A stretch of 64,000 nt of DNA from Planctomycetaceae bacterium (GTDB lineage Bacteria > Planctomycetota > Planctomycetia > Pirellulales > Pirellulaceae): NCBI GenBank assembly GCA_027487485.1, contig JAIYDN010000008.1, positions 60,034 through 124,033 of the forward strand, read 5' to 3'. Under the pieces are notes generated by a model, which saw nothing but the letters and a program-made list of their open reading frames with translations, did not search any database and was not told the DNA's origin. Of the stretch, positions 29,161-38,009 are shown piece by piece. Both the position numbers and the translations under genes were made by a program. Every line of letters begins with the position of its first letter. Within the stretch, counting starts at the first letter, position 1.

Positions 29161-30594
29161 ATGCAAAAAGTGATCTGGGTGATCGATGACGAACAGGCGA
29201 TTTGCTGGGCTTTAAAGAAAGGGATCGAGCAACGAGGGTACGAATGCAAGAGCTTCCCAAATGCAGAGGCCGCGATTCGTTCCTTGTCGGTAGCGACGGC
29301 TCTTGATGCTGTGTTGCTGGATATGCGAATGCCGGGAATGGACGGCTTCGAAGCCACCGCAGCAATTCACCGTTTGCAACCGAAGGTTCCTGTTGTGATG
29401 ATGACAGCTTTTGGTGATCTTTCCAGCGCGATCCAAGCCATTGATTCTGGAATCGTCGAGTATTTGACCAAGCCATTTGATCTGGACGTAGCCTTGCGAA
29501 CGATCGAACGAGCCATGCAATCGAGCGTCCAGGCACCGGCCGAGACAAGCTCGCCCGAGCTTCACTTCGGTAGCCTCTTGGGAACTTCGCCCGCCATGCA
29601 AAATGTCTACAAACAGATTGCCGTGGCATCCAAAGGGGACATGTCGGTGCACGTTGAAGGTCCTACTGGAATCGGCAAAGAGGCTGTTGCCTCGGCCATT
29701 CATCGTCATAGTTTGCGATCCAACAACCCGTTTTTAGTGTACGTGCCCAGCGCCATTTCTCCGATCGCGCTGAGCTTGGAATTGCTTGGCAGTTCCTCCC
29801 ATATCACTAAAAATTCATTTCAAGCTCGTTCTGGTGCATTGGAACTCGCTGGCCAGGGGGTTCTATTTATCGAGGAAGTCGCGGACTTGCCACTGACTTT
29901 ACAAACTCAGTTGCTGCGAGTTCTCGAAAAGGGGTGTTACACGCCCATAGGTGATTCCCAAACAAGAACCTGCGCCGCACGCGTAATCACTTCGACCGAA
30001 CGCGATTTGAAGGAATTGGTTGCCGAAGGGGAATTTCTTGAGGAGCTGAGGCAGAGGCTTTGTGTTTTTGTCATCGAACTAAAATCGCTTCAATCGCGAC
30101 GGGAAGATATTGTTCCCATTGCGAGAGATTGGTTGCAAAGGCAAAGCCAAGATGGCCAAATGTCCTTTTCGCCGGAAGCTGAAGAGTGGCTTGAATCGCA
30201 AGCCTGGCCTGGAAACATCAGGGAGCTGCGGTCTGCCATCGCGAGGACGCTGGTTTTGTCGCGCGGCGGTCGGATTCAAGTTTCCGATTTGCAAGAAGCT
30301 GTTCCAAGTCATCGTTCCGTAAATGAGGTCGCAACGTCCGCATTGGGGCAAGAGATCGAACGATGGATGGTCGCTCACCTAAAGTATTTGGAGCATCAAG
30401 GACTCCGGGTCAGCAGCGGAAGCCAAAGTGATGTATTTGGGGACATGTATGAGGAATTCCTGGAAGCTGTTGAACGTCCTCTTTTAGAATCGATGATGCG
30501 AGTGTATCAGAACAACCGTGCAACGATCGCCGCACAGCTCGGGCTTCATCGTTCCACCCTTCGTCAAAAGCTTCGAAGGTACAAAATCGACTAG
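29161..30594 (+). CDS. NtrC-type response regulator with degenerate sigma-54 interaction loop
   Basis: 477 aa from ATG 29161. The receiver domain has Asp9-Asp10, phospho-acceptor Asp54 (AVLLDMRMPGMDG), Thr82 and Lys104. The AAA+ domain has Walker A GPTGIGKE (167-174) and Walker B VLFIEEVADLP (234-244, Glu in place of the usual first Asp). An arginine-finger region is in FLEELRQRLCVFVIEL. The GAFTGA loop that contacts sigma-54 is not recognisable: residues about 211-224 read SSSHITKNSFQARS. The C-terminus has a Fis-type helix-turn-helix (NNRATIAAQLGLHRSTLRQK). It may therefore act without sigma-54. It pairs with the upstream kinase. Confidence 0.88.
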   Translation: MQKVIWVIDDEQAICWALKKGIEQRGYECKSFPNAEAAIRSLSVATALDAVLLDMRMPGMDGFEATAAIHRLQPKVPVVMMTAFGDLSSAIQAIDSGIVEYLTKPFDLDVALRTIERAMQSSVQAPAETSSPELHFGSLLGTSPAMQNVYKQIAVASKGDMSVHVEGPTGIGKEAVASAIHRHSLRSNNPFLVYVPSAISPIALSLELLGSSSHITKNSFQARSGALELAGQGVLFIEEVADLPLTLQTQLLRVLEKGCYTPIGDSQTRTCAARVITSTERDLKELVAEGEFLEELRQRLCVFVIELKSLQSRREDIVPIARDWLQRQSQDGQMSFSPEAEEWLESQAWPGNIRELRSAIARTLVLSRGGRIQVSDLQEAVPSHRSVNEVATSALGQEIERWMVAHLKYLEHQGLRVSSGSQSDVFGDMYEEFLEAVERPLLESMMRVYQNNRATIAAQLGLHRSTLRQKLRRYKID

Positions 30595-30627
30595 ATGATC
30601 TGCACGCGTCGTTTGCGCTGCATATTG

Positions 30628-31365
30628 TCAGGCAGATTGACTGGCAGTTTGCTTCACCACCAACCCAAAGTGTTTCGAACCAGACGGTCCTCGTAAACTT
30701 CCCAGTCGAGTGAACGCGCGATGAACGCCTTCGTTGCCAAGCAAGGAACGAATCTGTTCGGGCTTGCCGAATTGCTTCACGAGACTTCGAAACTTGATCC
30801 AGTATCGATCGTGATGATAAATTCTTTCCAGCACTTGGCCCCCCATCGCTTCGACCATCGCCACATAGGTTTTTTGGCGATAGCATTTCATGCAGTCGGT
30901 CAGAATTAAAACTCCATCCGGTTGGAGCAACGCCAACGTGTTTCGAATCGCGAGGTGTTGATCCTGTTCGTCGGGCAAATTTCCAATGACGTCCCCGAGG
31001 AAGATGACATCGAAGTAGGAATTTGGGTAATTTGGATGAACGGCGTCCCCCAATTCGACATGGAAATTTGTCTTGGACGTTAATCGATCACATCGTTCTT
31101 GAGTTCTTTGAACCGCCGAATCGGCGATATCAAATGCGTATACGTCAGGAGCGTAGTCCGCCAGTTTTTCCGTAAGGCATCCCAGGCTACATCCCGCGTC
31201 CAGGACTCGCAATGGGGAAGGCTGAAACCGCTTTGCCATTTCGATCATGCGGTTGTATTTCGCTTGTTCAGCAGCAGAATAATAATCCCATGGATCTTCC
31301 CGCTGACGGTAAAGCTGTTCGTAGTACTCTTTGTTTTGGTACGTCGCATCTAGAGTTTGTGGCAT
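30628..31365 (-). CDS. Class I SAM-dependent methyltransferase, NodS-like
   Basis: The N-terminus YYEQLYRQREDPWDYYSAAE resembles the entry of NodS-like methyltransferases. Motif I VLDAGCSLGCLTEKLA is at 54-69, with the SAM-ribose acidic residue in YAFDIAD (about 77-83) and a motif II-like FDVIFLGDVIGNL. ATG 31365 (MPQTLDATYQ) is chosen; the frame runs upstream to 31428 without family-like sequence. 245 aa. Substrate unknown. It is convergent with the NtrC-like regulator (33-nt gap) and divergent from the transglutaminase-like gene across 245 bp. Confidence 0.78.
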   Translation of the reverse strand: MPQTLDATYQNKEYYEQLYRQREDPWDYYSAAEQAKYNRMIEMAKRFQPSPLRVLDAGCSLGCLTEKLADYAPDVYAFDIADSAVQRTQERCDRLTSKTNFHVELGDAVHPNYPNSYFDVIFLGDVIGNLPDEQDQHLAIRNTLALLQPDGVLILTDCMKCYRQKTYVAMVEAMGGQVLERIYHHDRYWIKFRSLVKQFGKPEQIRSLLGNEGVHRAFTRLGSLRGPSGSKHFGLVVKQTASQSA

Positions 31366-31610
31366 TCCAGGCTTGCTTTCGAACAGTGTTTTCTGGCTGA
31401 TAAGGTCCAATCTGGACGGGAAAACCAAGGAAGCTAAAGTGGCCAGCTATCGAATCCCGCGCATTGCCAACGCTATACTAAATGGTCTGTTTCTATGCAA
31501 TACAGAAACGGATTAGCCTCCGTGGTTCAAATTCCTGGAAGCACTCACAGCGGACTGTTTCAATGGACTACAATTCGTGAGCAGTTCTGTTCCTACAAAT
31601 TAAAGAAATC

Positions 31611-34600
31611 ATGTCAAAATCACTTTACTACGCTGCGCGAATTCTTCTGTTTTCTATGGCAATTCTGTTTTTTGCAGAATCAGCTTTTGCAGACTCGCCA
31701 TTCCCGAAGCGGTTTGAACATACCTTCGAAGAACTGAAGCTTGGTTTCAAATTGCCAGCCGTTGACAACAAGTATGGGTTAGAAACGTTGCTGTCAGAGG
31801 TTTATCTTAAGTTTAGCCCAGACGGAACATGTGAAGAGTTTCGGCGCGAGGTTTGGCAAAGCCGATTGAAGAGTATCGGCGATCAGGGAACTTTGGAAGA
31901 AGTTTACTCACCTTGGTACCAAAACCAGCCTGTGATCAAGGCACGCGTATTCGATCGCAACGGAAAAGTTTACGAGCTCGCTGAAGACGATTCGACCGTT
32001 GCTTCGGCTCAGTCGGAAGACCGAACGGTACTAACCGACAAGATGGTTGTTCGGACGGTCTTGCCTGGTTTACAAGAGGGTGGAATAGTCGAACAGACAG
32101 TGACAACCACCGATCGAATGCCCTTTTTTCGTTCGGGAACATCGCGATCGTACTCGTTGGATAGTTTTGTTCCGACTCAATTTTTTTCAGTCACGATTGA
32201 AGCTCCAGAAACGTTGCCCTTGAAGGTTGGTTTTTTAGGAGACGCTAGGCCCATTCAAGAAACAGCGAAAGACGGGTTGCGATTCTGGCGACTAGAGATT
32301 TCGGACCCAAAATTGATCGACGCAGAAACAATAGAGCGTTCGGTACCTTTGGATGTTGTGCAAGTTTCAGCGTTGGTTGTATCCACGGGGATTCACTGGA
32401 AGGATATCGCGAGCGAGTATTCTGCATTGGTTGATCAACGCCTGGAAGGAGTCGATTTTGGAGCATTGGTCCAAGATTTGAATCTAGGGGACGGTTTATC
32501 GGAACGTGAGCGAATCGACACGTGCAAAAAGTGGATACAGACCAACATTCGTTATACAAGCGTCTCGCTCGGCGAAGCCTCTATCGTGCCAGCGCGTCCA
32601 TTGCAACTTTTGACGCGGCGGTTTGGTGACTGCAAAGACCAATCCACGATGCTTGTTGGACTGCTGCGACAGTTAGGGATTGAAGCCAATGTCGCGTTGG
32701 TGAATTCCTGGTCCTATCGTTCGCCCAACCCCGCTTTTCCGTCCTTGAGCGGATTTGACCATGCCATCGTGCATGCAAAACTTGGGGGGGAAAGTCTATG
32801 GATTGATTGCACGTTTCTTGGGGCCGGACCAGAATCGATGCCGGTTTACTTGCAGGGAAAGAATGTCTTGATCGCTTCCAATAACTCAGAGGATCTAACT
32901 CAGATTCCGGTTCTCAGCAAGGCTCAAAACTCGTTGGTAGAGTCGAGGTTCGTAACGGTCGAATCGAAACAATGCACCATCAAGTCGGAAGACCAGCATT
33001 CTGGTTACTTCGCTGCATTAATCAAGAATTACTTTCTGACCACCGACAAGGTCGAATCCGAAAGCGAAATCAACAAGCAGCTTTCGCAGAGCCTACCAAA
33101 TGCAAAGTACTCCATCCTGTCCATGGATGACCCATGGAACGAATCGCTTTCATTTCGCAAGACGACGAATACGACCGGCATCGATCTCGTGCCTGTAGAT
33201 GAATCGCGATCGCGGCTGGATGTGTTTATCTCTAAACTTTTCGAAGAGCTTCCGCAAGCCTTTTTGATGAGATCTGAATCGAACATGAAGGTCGATCGAA
33301 AGTTACCAGCCCAAGTGTTGGTTCCGTTTGTTCGACAGAAAAACACGACCGTCGAGGCTTCTGAAAGAATTCAGCTAGACTGCAAAGAAGGCGAGCAACA
33401 AGAGAAAATTGGTTGTGTCACCATCCTGCGCCGCATCAAGAAAGAATCCGCCAACAAGATCTTGGTTGAAATGAAATTGGAAGTTGACGCGGGAATCCTT
33501 AGTGTCGACGAACTTGAAAAGTTATCCTTGGTCACTTCCTCGTTCGAAGATATATCCGGTTTGTGGAATGCAGCCATTTATGCCAATGATCTTGCGGCGA
33601 TTCCTCAGGAAATCAGTCTCGAAAGCATCGCAGCACTCAGGAGGCAGTGGGACTTAGAGCAATCGCAAGCGACCCTCGAAAAGTACATTGATGCGTTACT
33701 TCAATGCGCGATGGTTGATGAAGCTCGTTCTGTTGCCGACGAGGCGACCCAACGCTTTCCTGAGAATGCTTGGTCGCACTCCGCAAAAGGTTGGACTTGG
33801 ATTGTTGACGAACTAGGGCGTGAGTTCTACCCGGGCATGAATCAAACCCTCGCACAAGAGAGTTTTCGTCGAGCGCTTGAGCTTGAGCCTGGCCATCTGC
33901 GATCTGCTCATTTTCTTACCTATTGCATGCTTCGCGACGAGACAGGCTTACTGATTGACGACCCTGAACGCAACCAGCAGTGTATTGACTTGATACGCAG
34001 CGTCGAGCAAGTCAATGCGATCACCGAGGATATGGTCAATTTCCTAATACATTGCCTTATCAAAAATGAGCGATATGAAGATGCTGCTTTGGAACTTAAG
34101 AAGCTTGGTTACGAACGAGAGATCCTTGGCGTTCGCTGTCTTGAGAATTCAGTCAACGGTCGATGGAAAGAAGTGGAGGCAATTCGTGATCGGCTCAAAG
34201 GGGACAAGGACACTTTAGTATTCGTCTTCAATTACGCCAGGGGATGTCTTACAGACAAGCAACGTTACAAAGACGCCAGTCGCTTGATTGGGCTTCTGGC
34301 AGCCGTTGGGATTGAAGACGCAACCGCAAACTCGAAGGCTATCGCATCCTTGCAAGTAGTGCCCGTCCCGAAAGACCCTACGGCTTCGCCTGTCGATGTG
34401 ACAACGGAGTTGCTTTTACGATTGGCAACCGATGGAGTTAGACCAGAATCATGGGGCGATATTCTCATCAGTACAGAGGGGTACAACAATGACTTCGGCA
34501 TCTTTGGAAACGCCTTATCTGGAATCCAACAGAGAGTCAGACCTCAAGCAATTGCACGCAATCGAGTGCTTGACCTCTTTCGACCGCAAATACGAGTGAC

Positions 34601-35654
34601 TGGTAATGACGAGAATGGTTACCAATGCGTTGTGCAGATTAATGGTTTGACGGATTCGATTGCAGTCCTGAAGGTTGAAGGAAAGTACAAGATTCTTTTG
34701 GCAGGAAAGAACTTTGAGAGAATCCTGATGCACGCAGAAGATTGCATGAAAAGAGGAGAGACCGCCGATGCCTACAAATGGATTGAGTGGATCGTGAGGC
34801 TGTTGCCGGAAGCTCGAATCTTGGTTGCTGAGTCCGGAAGTCCAGCAAAAATCATTTGGAAGTCCAGCCGAACCAAGACTCCTGAGCAGTTCGAGCGATT
34901 TACAAAAATGATGCGTTCAACCGGGGCTATCGAAGAGGTGTTAGCCGAGTTTCAAAACTGGATTTCGCAAGAAAAATCAAAGAGCAAGAAGCTGCAATAT
35001 CAACGATGCCTATTCGATCAACTTTCAGAACGGTCGCCTATGGATTACTGCCGAGAAGTGGCTCCATTTCTGGAAGAAAACCCTGCGTTTTATGGAGAAA
35101 TGAATCGCTATTTCTTTACGGTGATCGAACAAAAGGATTTCGAAAAGGGGCATGAGCTTCTTGCCGAATGGAGAGACATTCTACCGGAAGAACTGACGGC
35201 AAGGATGGAAAGTAAAATTCTGATGTATCAAGATGATTATGAAGGCGGATTGGCAAAGGTTCACGCTGCTGCCAAGCTCTTCAATCGCGTTGATTTCTGG
35301 AATTCATTTTTCTGGTCGTCGATGTTTGTTGATGGTGTTGATGGCGTCGAGTTGAAAACAGTTCAGGATATGTTGCGCACCAAAGGGTCTTTGGCAGACC
35401 TCCACACACTCGCTTGTGCAGAAGCCGAAGTTGGTTTGCTCCGCGAAGCAGCTGACGATCTTAGGCTCTTGGTTACGCTCCAGGGAAATCAAATGAAGGA
35501 TGCAGACTGGTTGATTGTTGGTCTGATCGCCCAAAAATGTGCTCTCTCCGAACCTGCGAAAGCTGCATACTCGAAAGTTGAATTCTCCGACGACAAGTTC
35601 TCTGCGTATAGCCTGACAAAAAAGAAGCTTTCCAACTTGGAAGATAAAAAGTAG
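31611..35654 (+). CDS. Exported DUF3857/transglutaminase-like protein with long TPR-like region
   Basis: 1347 aa. A signal peptide (about 1-27, ending ESAFA) is followed by a DUF3857-like beta domain (about 35-255). A transglutaminase-like domain carries the Cys-His-Asp triad: Cys341 in RRFGDCKDQSTML, His384 in SGFDHAIVHAK and Asp399 in SLWIDCT. All three residues are intact, so it may act as a protease, amidase or crosslinker. From about residue 640 to the end the chain is helical with TPR-like units (for example ESFRRALELEPGHLRSAHFL). Known DUF3857-transglutaminase proteins are usually 600-700 aa; this one has a much longer C-terminal part. It is probably periplasmic or surface-located. Confidence 0.8.
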   Translation: MSKSLYYAARILLFSMAILFFAESAFADSPFPKRFEHTFEELKLGFKLPAVDNKYGLETLLSEVYLKFSPDGTCEEFRREVWQSRLKSIGDQGTLEEVYSPWYQNQPVIKARVFDRNGKVYELAEDDSTVASAQSEDRTVLTDKMVVRTVLPGLQEGGIVEQTVTTTDRMPFFRSGTSRSYSLDSFVPTQFFSVTIEAPETLPLKVGFLGDARPIQETAKDGLRFWRLEISDPKLIDAETIERSVPLDVVQVSALVVSTGIHWKDIASEYSALVDQRLEGVDFGALVQDLNLGDGLSERERIDTCKKWIQTNIRYTSVSLGEASIVPARPLQLLTRRFGDCKDQSTMLVGLLRQLGIEANVALVNSWSYRSPNPAFPSLSGFDHAIVHAKLGGESLWIDCTFLGAGPESMPVYLQGKNVLIASNNSEDLTQIPVLSKAQNSLVESRFVTVESKQCTIKSEDQHSGYFAALIKNYFLTTDKVESESEINKQLSQSLPNAKYSILSMDDPWNESLSFRKTTNTTGIDLVPVDESRSRLDVFISKLFEELPQAFLMRSESNMKVDRKLPAQVLVPFVRQKNTTVEASERIQLDCKEGEQQEKIGCVTILRRIKKESANKILVEMKLEVDAGILSVDELEKLSLVTSSFEDISGLWNAAIYANDLAAIPQEISLESIAALRRQWDLEQSQATLEKYIDALLQCAMVDEARSVADEATQRFPENAWSHSAKGWTWIVDELGREFYPGMNQTLAQESFRRALELEPGHLRSAHFLTYCMLRDETGLLIDDPERNQQCIDLIRSVEQVNAITEDMVNFLIHCLIKNERYEDAALELKKLGYEREILGVRCLENSVNGRWKEVEAIRDRLKGDKDTLVFVFNYARGCLTDKQRYKDASRLIGLLAAVGIEDATANSKAIASLQVVPVPKDPTASPVDVTTELLLRLATDGVRPESWGDILISTEGYNNDFGIFGNALSGIQQRVRPQAIARNRVLDLFRPQIRVTGNDENGYQCVVQINGLTDSIAVLKVEGKYKILLAGKNFERILMHAEDCMKRGETADAYKWIEWIVRLLPEARILVAESGSPAKIIWKSSRTKTPEQFERFTKMMRSTGAIEEVLAEFQNWISQEKSKSKKLQYQRCLFDQLSERSPMDYCREVAPFLEENPAFYGEMNRYFFTVIEQKDFEKGHELLAEWRDILPEELTARMESKILMYQDDYEGGLAKVHAAAKLFNRVDFWNSFFWSSMFVDGVDGVELKTVQDMLRTKGSLADLHTLACAEAEVGLLREAADDLRLLVTLQGNQMKDADWLIVGLIAQKCALSEPAKAAYSKVEFSDDKFSAYSLTKKKLSNLEDKK

Positions 35655-35764
35655 GGAGACAATCGGAACACTCACTAGGGGGATAGCCTAGTTTCTTGGT
35701 TGTGGCTTGTCGCCAAGCCTGTTTTTTGTTGGCATCAACAGGATGCGGTAAGGATGGGAAGTCC

Positions 35765-36274
35765 GAAGGCTTCGGTTGGAAGTGCCTTGTAGCACGAAGA
35801 TTAGCCGAGCGTGGGGTTCGGTTCATCGAATTAATCGATGGCAGTTCCAGCCACAACTGGGATCAGCATGGGAACATGGCAGAACATGCCGATCACGCTC
35901 GAACCATTGACCAACCTGTGGCGGGCTTGTTGAAGGATCTCAAACGCACTGGTATGTCGGAGGACACGCTCTTGGTTTGGACTACGGTTTTCGGTCGCAC
36001 CCCTGGTGTGGAAGGAGAAAAGGGGCGCGGCCATCACTGTGCATGCTTTTCATCTTGGATGGCGGGGGCAGGAGTCAAAGGGGGGATCAGCTACGGAATA
36101 ACCGATGAGATCGGTGCCAAGGTTGCTGAAAACCGAGTCCATGTTCACGATTTTCATGCGACTATCCTGCACTTGTTAGGCATTGATCACGAGCGTCTCA
36201 CCTACCGAAATGCGGGGCGTGATTTCCGGCTCACGGACGTACATGGAAACGTCGTGCATGACCTCCTAAGTTAG
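35765..36274 (+). pseudogene. Remnant of a DUF1501 (secreted sulfatase-like) gene, C-terminal part only
   Basis: The reading CLVARRLAERGVRFIELIDG, SSSHNWDQHGNMAEHA, AGLLKDLKRTGMSEDTLLVW, VHVHDFHATILHLLGIDHER, LTYRNAGRDFRLTDVHG is the conserved C-terminal part of planctomycete DUF1501 proteins, which are normally about 450-490 aa. Here only about 170 codons remain. The N-terminal two-thirds are absent, and the sequence before the homology (35696-35764) is not family-like. The frame is open to a TTG at 35696 with no good start. I call it a pseudogene left by a deletion. DUF1501 genes usually pair with DUF1549/DUF1553 cytochrome genes; no partner is adjacent. Confidence 0.78.
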
Positions 36275-36539
36275 TTCCCCGGCAACTTTAGCCTCATCCG
36301 CAGAATCTGTGGGTTATCTTTAGCTCGCGAGGGTTCCCCTGACTTCTTTCGAGCTTGCCGACTTGCTTTTTGAGTAATGCAAAAAAGCCAACGCGTTAAA
36401 ACGGAGCTGTATCAAGATTTTTTCCCCACTGATTCTGAGGAAGAAACAAAGAATGCCACACGGCACCACAAAAATTTGTTATCGTCGGTATTCTGCGGGC
36501 TCAAGATAGACAATCACACTTTTTTTGTAAGAGGTGAGT

Positions 36540-37235
36540 ATGGCGAGAATCATTGTAACTCACGGTACCGACGCTAACGTATGGGCTCAGCAGTTTTGTC
36601 GGCGAGCTTCGTGGACTCGAGGACTGCGTGCGACAGAAGCGAGAGGGATGGTCGTTGTACCAACCGTGACTAGGGTAAGTGTCGTTGCTGCATTAGAGAG
36701 AGCAGCCACTTTAGCGGGGGGTGGGGGAGAGGTGATCTATTCGATTGGGCACGGAAACGGTAATGCTTCTGGTGCAAATGCTCAGCTCGGTACTGGGTCG
36801 GACTTCACATTAACTCAGCGTATTCTCTCCGCGAACGCGGAAGGTTGGATAGAAAGGCAAGTCGAGCATTGCGTGCAACGAGTGCCACTCGACCCTCCAG
36901 ATCAGTTAGTGAACTCTTCGTTTAGACAGATCGGGCAAGCTCTGACGCGTGCTGGTGTGCGCAGAATTTCGTTTTTAACTTGTGTTCTCGGAAACAACGC
37001 CACTTTTCTGAGAAGTATGAAGGTCGCGCTGGGCGGAGGCGTCGAAGTTGCGGGATATCGAGGGTACGTAACAACAAACTCGGCTGTCAACCAAACAACA
37101 CCTGGGCGAGGGCAAGACAGAATTCGCTTGTACCTGACTAACGATCAAGGTGGACTCAACATCATCGGAGGTAGCGAAACGGAACCTTTCTGCTTATTAG
37201 AAACACCCGAAGCAAGGTTCTCAACCGTTGTTTAG
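36540..37235 (+). CDS. Orphan protein with caspase-like His/Cys motif pattern, 231 aa
   Basis: ATG 36540 has AAGAGG about 6 nt upstream; a GTG two codons earlier is possible. I do not recognise the family by name. The chain alternates hydrophobic beta strands and helices. A predicted strand ends in VIYSIGHGNG (His71), and a later one ends in RISFLTCVLGNN (Cys148), followed by a helix and VEVAGYRGYVTT. This strand-HG ... strand-xxC layout resembles the His/Cys dyad of caspase-like folds (CHAT, C80, DUF4347-type). There is no signal peptide. It has no partner on its strand: a gene remnant lies upstream and the sigma factor gene converges downstream. Confidence 0.6.
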   Translation: MARIIVTHGTDANVWAQQFCRRASWTRGLRATEARGMVVVPTVTRVSVVAALERAATLAGGGGEVIYSIGHGNGNASGANAQLGTGSDFTLTQRILSANAEGWIERQVEHCVQRVPLDPPDQLVNSSFRQIGQALTRAGVRRISFLTCVLGNNATFLRSMKVALGGGVEVAGYRGYVTTNSAVNQTTPGRGQDRIRLYLTNDQGGLNIIGGSETEPFCLLETPEARFSTVV

Positions 37236-37355
37236 ACTCGAGAGATTCATGGGATGCCGAACCCAGTATTGCATCTGACTGAAAACAATCAATTCAGTCT
37301 ATATGATCCACTTCCGACCGGGATCTTCTCTCTGAGAACAGTTCGGACCATTTCG

Positions 37356-38009
37356 CTAACTGAGTTCAGGAAACGATTCACGATTTGCAATACGACTGAT
37401 CAAGGTTTTGGTACGCAAAACAAAGTCCGATTTGTAATTGGCCACTTGCTGCTCCGAGATGCCTAGAATCTCCGCCGCCTCTTTATTGCCAATGCCAGAT
37501 ACGAACAGTAGCTCGATACACTTTAGTTTTTGCCAATCGTTTTTCGACTGCCATTTCTCGATCTGATCCCGCAACGCCTCGACAAGTGCAAGTTCTTCCG
37601 TGTCGCGTCGCTCGACCGACCGAGCCATGCTGCTCACAGGGCGAAACGGAGCTGGGACTTGCTGTGCCCCATCGCTAGAATCGGAAGGGCTGTGAAACGA
37701 TGTGGTGTGACGCCGACCCTCGCGACGCAAATGGTCGGTCAGCTTGTATGCGGCGATCGAAAAAAGATACCCTTCCAACGGACGCTGGCAGTCGAAGTTA
37801 GGAAGGCTGTTCAAAAAGCCGACAAAGGTCTCTTGAACAATGTCTTCCGCATGCGATCGGTCCATCAGTCGCGAGCTCACGAAGGCCAGCAAACGACCTT
37901 CGAATCGGTCGATCAATTGCTGCCATGCCTGCGTGTCGCCGCCACGAATGCTATCGACTAAGAGCTTCTCTGGAAATCGGGATGCGTTGGGTTCTAGCGA
38001 TTCACTCAT
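37356..38009 (-). CDS. RNA polymerase sigma factor, ECF type
   Basis: Region 2 is visible as GRLLAFVSSRLMDRSHAEDI followed by VQETFVGFLNSL (about residues 40-72), with the 2.3-2.4-like PLEGYLFSIAAYKLTDHLRR. Region 4 has a helix-turn-helix in GNKEAAEILGISEQQVANYK (about 172-191). 217 aa, at the long end for ECF factors. The linker between regions 2 and 4 is Ser/Pro-rich. The ATG overlaps the stop of the upstream membrane-anchored protein (ATGA), the kinase gene precedes that, and all run the same way. The set may be a kinase-linked ECF system, of a kind reported in planctomycetes. Confidence 0.87.
   Translation of the reverse strand: MSESLEPNASRFPEKLLVDSIRGGDTQAWQQLIDRFEGRLLAFVSSRLMDRSHAEDIVQETFVGFLNSLPNFDCQRPLEGYLFSIAAYKLTDHLRREGRRHTTSFHSPSDSSDGAQQVPAPFRPVSSMARSVERRDTEELALVEALRDQIEKWQSKNDWQKLKCIELLFVSGIGNKEAAEILGISEQQVANYKSDFVLRTKTLISRIANRESFPELS

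Noticed and set aside
36377..36577. 66-aa frame before the caspase-like gene
   Set aside because: It overlaps the better-supported start at 36540 in another frame and has no recognisable feature.
37254..37466. 70-aa frame just after the caspase-like gene, a possible partner protein
   Set aside because: More than half overlaps the 3' end of the sigma factor gene on the other strand, there is no Shine-Dalgarno, and the overlapping part looks like antisense. A conserved homologue would change this view.
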